DNA from: Mycobacterium kubicae
GTDB taxonomy: Bacteria; Actinomycetota; Actinomycetes; Mycobacteriales; Mycobacteriaceae
Assembly: GCF_015689175.1 (NCBI RefSeq)
Contig: NZ_CP065047.1
Coordinates: forward strand, 5,642,001 to 5,706,000
Direction: 5' to 3'
Length of the DNA stretch: 64,000 nucleotides
Below the pieces are notes generated by a model. It was given only the letters and a program-made list of their open reading frames with translations. It was not told the origin of the DNA and ran no database searches. The translations under genes and the position numbers were made by a program. How positions within the stretch are numbered: position 1 is the first letter of the stretch; every line of letters begins with the position of its first letter. Shown here in pieces: positions 57,221-64,000 of the stretch.

Positions 57221-58078
57221 TCAGCCGGTCGCTTCTTGACGTTCCCGAAGCAGCGATGAGGCATCCGACCACAGCACGAAATCGGTTATGGCCGACCAAG
57301 ACTCAGCTATGGCGCAGGCGCCGGCGACCACCAGTTCCCGAGTGCGGGCCGCGCGTTCCTCTGGGGCAACGAACATGAGGTTGCCGATCGTCGGAAAGCC
57401 GGCCGCGACGGCGGACAGGACACCGGGCACTGAGTCCTCGATCGCAAGTCCCTGCGCGGGGCCGACGCCCAACACCTCACCGGCCAGCAGGTACACCGCC
57501 GGATCCGGCTTGCTGGTCGGCACTGGCAACGAATCCTCCGCGCTGAAGCGCAGGTCAGCGGGGATCAGGGCGTCCAGACCGGTCGCTGTGAAACATCCGG
57601 CGAGGCGAGCGGCGGCGCTGGAGCTCACCGCCGCCAACCCATATCGAGTCGCCAGCGCTTGCAGCGCATCGTGCACGTGCCCGTCCGGACGTAGGGTGGC
57701 TGCGAGGTGGGCGGTGACGTGTTCACGTTCACGTTGCACCCACTGCTCCAGCTCGGTGCTGCCCAGGGCGCGCCCCTGTGCGACGTCGTCGGGCGAGGCG
57801 ATGCGCGCGTCGGGACGGCCTCGGGCGAGCGTCTCATCAAGGGGCACCCCGGCTTGCACCGCCAAGTCGACGGCCGTGGTGCGAAAGTTCTTGCCGGTGG
57901 TGCCTATTCGGAGCTCTTCGGCGGTATACCGGACTGCCACGCCGAATTTGGCCAGGAAGTCGTTTGTCACCTCGACAGAGGCATCGAAGGCTGGTTCCTC
58001 CGAAGGAAAGAGATTCCCGTCGGCGTCACACAGCACCGTGGTGATGCTCGCTACCTCAATCTGTCGAATGACTTTCAT
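57221..58078 (-). CDS. HAD superfamily hydrolase (beta-phosphoglucomutase-like)
   Basis: 285 residues from ATG 58078 (GGGAG before it); an ATG at 58093 that overlaps the upstream stop as ATGA is an alternative. HAD motif I is VLCDADGNLFPSEE, where the DxDGN form differs from the common DxDGT/V. The cap is helical. Motif II is AAVSSSAAARLAG, motif III is SKPDPAVYLLAGEVLGV and motif IV is GLAIEDSVPGVLSAVAAGFP. This is a phosphatase or phosphosugar mutase. It is the last gene of the minus-strand run and would act on a phosphorylated sugar or polyol made by the neighbouring enzymes (inference). Confidence 0.87.
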   Translation of the reverse strand: MKVIRQIEVASITTVLCDADGNLFPSEEPAFDASVEVTNDFLAKFGVAVRYTAEELRIGTTGKNFRTTAVDLAVQAGVPLDETLARGRPDARIASPDDVAQGRALGSTELEQWVQREREHVTAHLAATLRPDGHVHDALQALATRYGLAAVSSSAAARLAGCFTATGLDALIPADLRFSAEDSLPVPTSKPDPAVYLLAGEVLGVGPAQGLAIEDSVPGVLSAVAAGFPTIGNLMFVAPEERAARTRELVVAGACAIAESWSAITDFVLWSDASSLLRERQEATG

Positions 58079-58089
58079 TCGCTCCCTTT

Positions 58090-59610
58090 TCATCGACGCA
58101 GCAGCTCCCGGTGATCGCTCCACAGGTAGCGACGCAACGTGGGTGCCACCCCGCGAGTGTCCAGGCTGTGTACCAGTTGGCCCAGTTCATGTACCAAGTC
58201 TGGCACCATACGCAGATCGCCGAACAATTCGTGGCGCAGGAGCGGACTGGGGTTGTACTTGCCCAGGGTGGCCAGCGTGGTCAGCAGATCGCCTTGGACA
58301 TCCTGGATTTCGATGGCGGCGCCATTGAGGTCATAGCCCCACAGATAGCGGATCCAGGCGGCGACCGCCAACGTCAACAGCGTCCGCGGCCTGCCCGCGG
58401 CGGCCGCCTCGTGCAACGAGGGCAGCAGATACGACGGCATCTTCACCGAACCTCGTCCGGCCAGCCGGGACAGCTGGTCACTGATACGCGGATTGCATAA
58501 CCGGTCCAGCACGGTTGTGCAGTATGCGTCGACGTCCAGACCTGGCACGGCCGGCAACAGCGGCGCCACTTCCTCGCGCATCAGTTGCTCGACGTAGGAG
58601 TAGATCACCGGGTCACCCATGGCTTCATGGGTGCGTTGATAGCCCGCCAGCGTGCCCAAATAGCCAACGGCAGAATGAATTCCGTTCAACAGACGGGTCT
58701 TGACCAGCTTGTGGGCCGACACGTCGGTGACGAACTCGACGCCAACCTCTTCCAGCGGCGGGCGATCGTTGCAGAACGTGTCCTCGATGACCCACTGGCG
58801 GAATTCTTCGGCCACCACAGGCGCTTTATCGGCGATGCCGAAGCTGCTTTCGACCAACTGCATCTCGGCATCTCCGGTCTTCGGGGTGATGCGGTCCACC
58901 ATGCTGGATGGGAATGCGACGTTCTGGCCGATCCAATGGGCAAGCGACTCGTCGCGCAGCGCCGCGAACGACACCAAGGCAGTGCGCGATGCCTTGCCGC
59001 TGTCCGGCAGGTTGTCGCAGGACAGCACCGTAAACGGTGCGATGCCGTTGCGCCGACGCCGATCCAGGGCTTCGGCCAGAAAAGGCCATGCGGTGCTGAA
59101 GGCTCGTGTCGAATTCAGGTCGGCGCGCACATCGTCATGGGCGTCGTCGAATTGGCCGGTGTGGCCGTCGATGTAGTAACCGTTGCCCGTAATCGTCAGG
59201 CTGACAACCTTGGTTCGGTCATCGGCCAGAACGTCGAGCACTGCATCACTTTCATGCTGGGCATAGTGGCATCGCCCGATTGATCCGATCACCCGCGCGG
59301 TGTCGCCCCGGCTACTTCTCTGCACCACGGTGTACAGCCCATCCTGCTCCGACAGCAGGCCTGTCGCCCGACTATTCCTCAGGCTGACTCCGGTGACTCC
59401 CCACTGGCTCGAAACATCAAGCGCAGCAAGGTCATCGAAGTACACGGCCTGGTGTGCACGATGGAAGTTTCCAACGCCGATGTGGACGATTCCCGGCGTC
59501 AGCGCCGCTCGGTCATACGTCGGTACATCGACGGCACGGCAATGCAACTGCAGAGTGGCACTTCTGAGCGGAACGGCTACACTTCGCCGTAGTCGGATCA
59601 CACTAGACAC
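58090..59610 (-). CDS. Mannitol dehydrogenase family polyol/hexuronate oxidoreductase
   Basis: 506 residues, the usual length. The N-terminal Rossmann domain begins IVHIGVGNFHRAHQAVYFDD near residue 41. The catalytic Lys segment is AHKLVKTRLLNGIHSAVGYL, with Lys, Asn and His in the family positions. VLSCDNLPDSGKASRTALV and VDRITPKTGDAEMQLVE are further signatures. It interconverts a polyol and a ketose (or fructuronate) with NAD(P)H; the substrate cannot be fixed. It is followed by the HAD hydrolase with overlap or a short gap. Confidence 0.93.
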   Translation of the reverse strand: MSSVIRLRRSVAVPLRSATLQLHCRAVDVPTYDRAALTPGIVHIGVGNFHRAHQAVYFDDLAALDVSSQWGVTGVSLRNSRATGLLSEQDGLYTVVQRSSRGDTARVIGSIGRCHYAQHESDAVLDVLADDRTKVVSLTITGNGYYIDGHTGQFDDAHDDVRADLNSTRAFSTAWPFLAEALDRRRRNGIAPFTVLSCDNLPDSGKASRTALVSFAALRDESLAHWIGQNVAFPSSMVDRITPKTGDAEMQLVESSFGIADKAPVVAEEFRQWVIEDTFCNDRPPLEEVGVEFVTDVSAHKLVKTRLLNGIHSAVGYLGTLAGYQRTHEAMGDPVIYSYVEQLMREEVAPLLPAVPGLDVDAYCTTVLDRLCNPRISDQLSRLAGRGSVKMPSYLLPSLHEAAAAGRPRTLLTLAVAAWIRYLWGYDLNGAAIEIQDVQGDLLTTLATLGKYNPSPLLRHELFGDLRMVPDLVHELGQLVHSLDTRGVAPTLRRYLWSDHRELLRR

Positions 59611-59694
59611 GTCGCTTCTCCCTCGATCGGGCAGTGAATCAGCAGAGGCGCAAGTGCTAGACGCTTGGAGCCCAGATACCCGCCGAAAACCGCC

Positions 59695-60513
59695 TCAAAC
59701 AACTTCGGTATAAAGCGGCGCGATAAGGGACTGTAATGGTGCCCACAAGTTGGGGGTGGATGCCAAGACGTCACCGCTGGCCGGCCAACATGGCGGGGTA
59801 GGCCCAGCCAGGTCGCCTACCGCCCCGCCTGCCTCGGACACCAGCAGCACACCGGCGGCTCCGTCCCAGGGTTGCAGCCCGGGGACCCACGCCGCATCGG
59901 CGCGACCGGTTGCCACCTGAGCCAGCGCGCTGGCAGCGCTGCCGCCGCGGCGGATGTCACGGGTGTGCGGTGACAGGGCGTCGATCATCGCGCCCGCTTT
60001 GCCGCGCTGATTTTCTCGCCCGAAGTTGACTTCGATGAGCGCGCACTCGAGCGAATCCTGCTCGGAGATCGAGACCCGCCGTCCTTGTGACCAAGTTCCG
60101 CCACCCTGGCAGGCGGTGGTCATCAAGCCCATCGGCGGCTCGGCAATGGCGGCGGCCAGCACGCAATTGTCGCGCCTGCTCAGGGCCGCAACGCTGACTG
60201 CCCAGTCGGACCGGCCATACAGGTAATTGGTGGTGCCGTCGATCGGATCGACTGCCCACACCACCTCACTGCTGCCCGCGACGGCACCGTGTTCTTCTCC
60301 CAAGATGCCGTCGTCGGGCCGCATCTGGCGAAGCACCGCGACGATGGCGTCTTCGCTTTCCCGGTCGGCTCGACTGACCAGGTCGCGAGGGCCGGTTTTC
60401 TGCTCAATGGGCAGGTCTTCGGCGTTTTCCCGCCAGTGCATCGCAACACGCGCGCCGGCTTCAGCGGCCCGCTGCGCGACCTCCATCAGCTCGAGCGCTG
60501 TACCGTCGCCCAC
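59695..60513 (-). CDS. Inositol monophosphatase family phosphatase
   Basis: 272 residues from GTG 60513; an ATG at 60486 that shares a base with the upstream stop (TGATG) is possible. Mg-binding motifs are present: GILGEEHG, WAVDPIDGTTNYLYG near residue 87 and LQPWDGAAGVLLVSEAGG near 215. All key Asp/Glu ligands are there, so it is probably active. Substrates in this family include inositol phosphate, histidinol phosphate and sugar phosphates. It overlaps the UbiA-like gene, so they are coupled. Confidence 0.93.
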   Translation of the reverse strand: MGDGTALELMEVAQRAAEAGARVAMHWRENAEDLPIEQKTGPRDLVSRADRESEDAIVAVLRQMRPDDGILGEEHGAVAGSSEVVWAVDPIDGTTNYLYGRSDWAVSVAALSRRDNCVLAAAIAEPPMGLMTTACQGGGTWSQGRRVSISEQDSLECALIEVNFGRENQRGKAGAMIDALSPHTRDIRRGGSAASALAQVATGRADAAWVPGLQPWDGAAGVLLVSEAGGAVGDLAGPTPPCWPASGDVLASTPNLWAPLQSLIAPLYTEVV

Positions 60514-61808
60514 GCCTGACTTTCAGTCCCGGAACTATCCTTCACCTGCAGCGCCTGCCAGGTGGTCGGGCCCACGACAACCCGTCCCGCCGCCGCGCCG
60601 ATCCGACCGAGCGCGTAGCGAAATACATTCGGGCGGTGTAATTTTCGGAGGCTGCGCGTGCTGAAGAACAGATAGGCGCTCAGCAGCAGCAGCCAAGGCA
60701 AAGCGGTCAGAATCGGACGTGGCACCTGCAACACCGTCATCGTGCCCATGAACAACAGCGCGGTCATCAGCACCGCCATGAGCCGACGGTCTGGCGCGCA
60801 GATGGCCAGCGCGGCAGCCAGTGCGCCTACGGCCGCCACCCACACGCCCTGTTCAACAGAGCAGGTGCCCGACAACAATCGACCCGTCAAGGCCGCCGAC
60901 GCACCGGCCCCTATCATCGCCAGATTCCACGGTGCACTCACCGCGGTATGTTGCTGCAGCGGAACCCAGCGGCGAATGTCTTTGTCCGGCTGCGCGATTG
61001 AGGGTGGTAGCCACCGCACGAGCGCCAAAAGGTGCTCGCGCGCCTGATCTGCCCGCGCGCTCCAGACCAGCCGGCCATTGCGGGCCGAGGCGAAGCTGAT
61101 TGCCTCGATCGCCCACCGCGAGGTCACGAAGGCGGTTCCGTAGCACCACAATGTGACCGCAGCCGCCAAGGCCAACGTCGGCCGTTGACTCAGGTCGACC
61201 GCCAGGGCCAGCCCGACCATGCCGCGCACTACGTAGCCTGCGCCCACCAGCACCCACAGGGAAACGACCCCGGGTCGAACCGGTGGCGGTATGGCGCCGC
61301 TTTTTCCTGTGCTGGTGGATCGCACCGCCTCGTAGAGGATGGCCACACCGAATACGCCGACAACGGCGAAGGTCAGCACGCCGGCCAACTGCAGTCCGGG
61401 GAGCAGCACGATCAACAACCCGGTGATCGCCAGCTTCGCCGCGGCGACCATGCCGCTGGCCGTGACGCGGTCGCGCGCTTTGCTCAATGGGCCGGGCAGC
61501 CGGCCACGTCGGCTTGCCGCCGGGTGGTTCTGGTCGGCGACGAACCCGCGGATGTCGTTCCACTGATACCGCGCCGGATAGATCAAGAGTTCGACCGCGG
61601 CCAACACCAGCAGTGCGCGTGCGATCGACTGCGCACTGATCTCACCGGTGCTGAGCACCCCGAGCACATAGGTCACAGCCGGCAGCCAACCCTTGACCAG
61701 GTCCTTCGGCCGGGGCATGAGTAAGTAACTGATCATCGGGCGCTGGCCGGCACCCGCGGGTTCCAACACCCGCCGCGTCTGCATGCCGATGACCGTCACG
61801 ACCAGCAT
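60486..61808 (-). CDS. UbiA-like polytopic membrane prenyltransferase
   Basis: 440 residues from ATG 61808; a TTG 3 codons upstream and later ATGs exist, so the N-terminus is uncertain. About nine membrane helices. The first Asp-rich motif of UbiA enzymes is recognisable as WNDIRGFVADQNHPAASRRG near residue 85 (ND..xxxxAD). A C-terminal soluble tail follows. UbiA proteins move a prenyl chain to an acceptor; in mycobacteria the UbiA Rv3806c makes decaprenylphosphoryl-phosphoribose. The second Asp motif is not obvious, so this could be a divergent or non-catalytic member. Confidence 0.75.
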   Translation of the reverse strand: MLVVTVIGMQTRRVLEPAGAGQRPMISYLLMPRPKDLVKGWLPAVTYVLGVLSTGEISAQSIARALLVLAAVELLIYPARYQWNDIRGFVADQNHPAASRRGRLPGPLSKARDRVTASGMVAAAKLAITGLLIVLLPGLQLAGVLTFAVVGVFGVAILYEAVRSTSTGKSGAIPPPVRPGVVSLWVLVGAGYVVRGMVGLALAVDLSQRPTLALAAAVTLWCYGTAFVTSRWAIEAISFASARNGRLVWSARADQAREHLLALVRWLPPSIAQPDKDIRRWVPLQQHTAVSAPWNLAMIGAGASAALTGRLLSGTCSVEQGVWVAAVGALAAALAICAPDRRLMAVLMTALLFMGTMTVLQVPRPILTALPWLLLLSAYLFFSTRSLRKLHRPNVFRYALGRIGAAAGRVVVGPTTWQALQVKDSSGTESQAWATVQRSS

Positions 61809-61866
61809 GTTCCCCAAAATTGGACCGACAAACTTCGCCGCTCGGCTAGGTCAGCCACCAGCGGCG

Positions 61867-62454
61867 TCAGGTGTCGGAGTCGGTGCGACCAGTGCGGCGG
61901 ATGGCCTTGGCAGCCCACATGGCGGCGATGCCGGGGATAACCCATGGCGCGCCGACGAGTATCGGATCGATCCAGGCGTGCGCCAGGTCGACGCGCTTGG
62001 TGCCGACTCGCGAGGAGTAACCGTGATGGCTCAATTCGCTTTTGATGCCCGTCTCGGTGAACGGATTGTCCGGGTGCCCGCGCAGAATCGAGGTCACGTG
62101 ACTTTCGAACGCGTCGACGCGGTCCGCGGCGATCAGCAGCAACCAGTGCGCGGCCCGAGCCTCGCTGTATTTGCGGTAGGCGTACTTGCGGATGACGCCG
62201 GACAAGCCCTTGGGCGGTGCCGAGGTGCCGAACACCGGCGTGAGGAATTGGTGCTCGATCGAGCGTTCCCTGGGCCACTTCTCGGGCTGGCGTTCAGGAA
62301 ACTCCCAGTGCGCTCCGGTGGCAGGCGGGGCGTTCTCCTGAAGTTTCGGGAAGGACGGGCGGTCCTTCGGGTCGAGATCTGCGCCCCAGCCCGGGATTCG
62401 GGCGCGCAACGCGTCGCAGTTGTGTGTCAGCGGAAGATTGGGTGTGTAGGCCAT
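61867..62454 (-). CDS. Conserved protein of unknown function next to the alcohol dehydrogenase
   Basis: 195 residues. I do not recognise a named family. It starts MAYTPNLPLTHNCDALRARI. A Pro-rich region follows (KDRPSFPKLQENAPPATGAH), then basic helical segments (GVIRKYAYRKYSEARAAHWL). One hydrophobic stretch lies near the C-terminus (LVGAPWVIPGIAAMWAAKAI), so it may be membrane-anchored. It begins 15 bases after the alcohol dehydrogenase stop and is likely cotranscribed with it. Confidence 0.7.
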   Translation of the reverse strand: MAYTPNLPLTHNCDALRARIPGWGADLDPKDRPSFPKLQENAPPATGAHWEFPERQPEKWPRERSIEHQFLTPVFGTSAPPKGLSGVIRKYAYRKYSEARAAHWLLLIAADRVDAFESHVTSILRGHPDNPFTETGIKSELSHHGYSSRVGTKRVDLAHAWIDPILVGAPWVIPGIAAMWAAKAIRRTGRTDSDT

Positions 62455-62469
62455 GATTCGTCGGCGTCC

Positions 62470-63618
62470 TCAGCTTGCGGTGGGCAGAATGACCGGCTTG
62501 ATGCAATTGTCCAGTTTGGCCGAGAAGATGTGGTATCCCTCGGCGATATGCTCAAGCGGAATACGGTGCGTCACAATGTCATTAGGCTTGAAGTAGCCGT
62601 TGCGGATGTGCTCGAACAACCTCGGCCACTGCCGCTTGACCGGGCACTGGTTCATGCGCAGCGTGAGCCCTTTGTTCAGCGCGTCCCCCAGTTTCACGGC
62701 GCTGAACATCGGCCCGTAGGCGCCCATGATGGACACCGTTCCGCCCTTGCGCACCGAGTCGATGGCCCAGTTGACCGCGATGGGTGAGCCGCCCTGGAGC
62801 TTGAACTTGGCGGCGGTGACGTGTTGGAGGAAGTTGCCGTCGGCCTCGGCGCCGACCGCGTCGATCGCGACGTCGGCGCCCCGGTATTCGGTTTCCTGCT
62901 TCATTTTGACGACGATGTCGTCGCACTCGGCGAAGTTGATGGTTTCGGCGAACGCGAAACTGCGGGCCTTTTCCAGCCGGTACTCGAGGTGGTCGATGAC
63001 GATGACGCGTCCGGCCCCCATCAACCATGCCGACCGTGCGGCATAAAGCCCGACCGGTCCCGCGCCGAAGACCACGACGGTGTCGCCTTCGACGATGTCA
63101 CCGAGTTGTGCGCCGAAGTACCCGGTCGCCAACGCGTCGGTGCACAGCAGCGCGTCCTCTTCGTCCATCCAGTCCGGGATCTTCGCGGGCCCGACGTCCG
63201 CGAAGGGGACGCGCACGAATTCGGCTTGACCGCCGTCGTAGCCGCCGCAGGTGTGCGAGTAGCCGTAGATGCCGCCCACCGCGGTGGCGTTGGGATTGAC
63301 GTTGTGGCAGTTGGAGTACAGTCCCCGCGAACAGAAGTAGCAGGACCCGCAGTAGACGTTGAACGGCACCATCACCCGGTCACCCGGACTCAGATTCTGC
63401 ACCGAGGACCCGACCTGTTCCACCACCCCGATGAACTCGTGACCGAACGTCATGCCCACCCGGGTGTCCGGCATCATGCCGTGGTAGAGGTGCAGGTCAG
63501 ACCCGCAGATGGCGGCCATCGTCACCCGCACGATGGCATCGTTGGGGTGCTCGATGGGGGGCATGTCTTTCTCTTCGACCCGCACCTTGTACGGACCGCG
63601 ATACACCATCGCTCGCAT
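62470..63618 (-). CDS. Zinc-dependent alcohol dehydrogenase (medium-chain type)
   Basis: 382 residues with SD AGGGGAG before the ATG. Catalytic zinc ligands are Cys in MAAICGSDLHLYHG and His-Glu in MTFGHEFIGVVEQVG. The structural zinc loop has four Cys in CGSCYFCSRGLYSNC. The Rossmann motif is VVVFGAGPVGLYAARSAWLM, followed by VIVIDHLEYRLEKA. The pattern is that of formaldehyde/glutathione- or thiol-dependent and related MDR enzymes; the substrate is not known. It heads the run toward the UbiA-like gene. Confidence 0.92.
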   Translation of the reverse strand: MRAMVYRGPYKVRVEEKDMPPIEHPNDAIVRVTMAAICGSDLHLYHGMMPDTRVGMTFGHEFIGVVEQVGSSVQNLSPGDRVMVPFNVYCGSCYFCSRGLYSNCHNVNPNATAVGGIYGYSHTCGGYDGGQAEFVRVPFADVGPAKIPDWMDEEDALLCTDALATGYFGAQLGDIVEGDTVVVFGAGPVGLYAARSAWLMGAGRVIVIDHLEYRLEKARSFAFAETINFAECDDIVVKMKQETEYRGADVAIDAVGAEADGNFLQHVTAAKFKLQGGSPIAVNWAIDSVRKGGTVSIMGAYGPMFSAVKLGDALNKGLTLRMNQCPVKRQWPRLFEHIRNGYFKPNDIVTHRIPLEHIAEGYHIFSAKLDNCIKPVILPTAS

Positions 63619-63650
63619 GTTGCTCCCCTGAAGTCGTTGGGGAAGCTCTA

Positions 63651-63664
63651 CCCCTAAATAGGGG
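63651..63664. promoter_or_regulatory. CCCCTA-AA-TAGGGG dyad before the alcohol dehydrogenase gene
   Basis: Arms CCCCTA (63651-63656) and TAGGGG (63659-63664) flank a 2-base centre, and a further GG follows. The left arm overlaps the stop codon of the small gene. It resembles the boxes at 31925-31964. Confidence 0.45.
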
Positions 63665-63809
63665 GGTCAAACGAGGGGGGCTCCGGCGGCGCCGGCGGTT
63701 CGGGTGGCAAAGCCGTGTTCTTCAGATACCTGCGTAGCCGAAGAAGCTCGTTGATCACGATGCCGAGCCCGAGAAGCACCAACACCGTCACCACAATCAC
63801 CGTGGTCAC
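63654..63809 (-). CDS. 51-residue single-pass membrane protein
   Basis: Starts at a GTG and reads VTTVIVVTVLVLLGLGIVIN, then ELLRLRRYLKNTALPPEPPA and a Pro-rich end (PPEPPSFDPPI). It has one N-terminal membrane helix, a basic juxtamembrane part and a proline tail. The function is unknown. It ends 35 bases before the alcohol dehydrogenase start on the same strand. Coding status is supported by the clear hydrophobic/basic/proline pattern, not by a known family. Confidence 0.55.
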   Translation of the reverse strand: MTTVIVVTVLVLLGLGIVINELLRLRRYLKNTALPPEPPAPPEPPSFDPPI

Positions 63810-63852
63810 GTATCCATGGTGACAGCTCCGCCGCGGCTGGGGCGGAGCCGGC

Positions 63853-64000
63853 TTACGCGGCGGGTTTCACCTCGAGGCCGATGTGCACCTTGTCGATGCC
63901 GCCGCGCACGATCGAATGCGCGTAGAACCACCACGCGTGATACCAGTACCGCTTGAGCACCGCGTTGTAGACGCGCCGGGTCTCGGACTTGGGCAGGACG
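63853..64000 (-). CDS. C-terminal fragment of an unidentified protein
   Basis: 48 codons before a TAA stop; the gene continues beyond the right edge. Residues include SETRRVYNAVLKRYWYHAWW, then FYAHSIVRGGIDKVHIGLEV and a KPAA end. Rich in aromatic residues. I do not recognise the family from this piece. Confidence 0.6.
   Translation of the reverse strand, partial: VLPKSETRRVYNAVLKRYWYHAWWFYAHSIVRGGIDKVHIGLEVKPAA

Overview
The window is a high-GC actinobacterial chromosome segment. Gene content and order match the Mycobacterium tuberculosis stretch from about Rv3688c to Rv3724. A PPE-MPTR gene and the whole ergothioneine operon point to a slow-growing non-tuberculous Mycobacterium. Gene names come from recognising protein families and known synteny; no database search was run.

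Layout. 1-7.9 kb: the start of a GatB/YqeY-type gene, a Pro/Tyr-rich membrane protein, then a translationally overlapping DUF4129 - DUF4350 - MoxR - DUF58 operon with a SpoIIM-like and an RDD membrane protein beside it. 7.9-12.7 kb: a PadR regulator with a likely operator, glpK, a GCS2-family ligase and a methyltransferase. 12.7-15.6 kb: a 980-residue PPE-MPTR protein lying between genes that are neighbours in M. tuberculosis. 15.8-24 kb: egtA-B-C-D-E, preceded on the same strand by a monofunctional catalase, an Ohr-type peroxidase and an Rv3705c-like secreted protein, giving an antioxidant block. 24-31 kb: two His/Pro-rich small membrane proteins, an SRPBCC protein, a DUF4185 protein, asd, ask and leuA with a leader-peptide attenuator. 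31-35.8 kb: a lipoprotein, a 51-residue membrane protein, an orphan response regulator, a DnaQ/BRCT protein, and murT-gatD behind a 60-bp tandem repeat. 35.8-37.1 kb: an IS30-family element. 37.1-46.6 kb: recR, the YbaB/EbfC protein, Ami1, an SRPBCC protein, an FAD oxidase with a CFA-synthase-like methyltransferase, dnaX, aspC, SRP RNA, tRNA-Ser and lucA. 46.6-57 kb: accessory region with an enoyl-CoA hydratase, a ParB-like small protein, an LpqH-like lipoprotein, a TPR - CHAT protease pair and two unknown linked genes, a DHDPR-like oxidoreductase, CsbD, a Ddn-like protein and an intact cutinase. 57.2-63.8 kb: a minus-strand run of small membrane protein, Zn-alcohol dehydrogenase, unknown protein, UbiA-like enzyme, inositol-monophosphatase-like enzyme, mannitol-dehydrogenase-like enzyme and HAD hydrolase. 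The window ends inside another minus-strand gene.

Most promising for novelty: the TPR/CHAT locus at 48.4-54.5 kb (canonical His and Cys, two apparently leaderless transcripts of the same geometry, two partners I do not recognise) and the UbiA/phosphatase/polyol-dehydrogenase run at 57.2-63.8 kb. Regulatory DNA is unusually readable. Many genes have a TANNNT box 6-7 nt before the start codon, which suggests leaderless mRNAs, and several of these boxes overlap dyad sequences. The only gene-free stretch over 300 bases apart from the SRP RNA/tRNA interval is 28915-29290, which holds the leuA promoter, leader peptide and attenuator.
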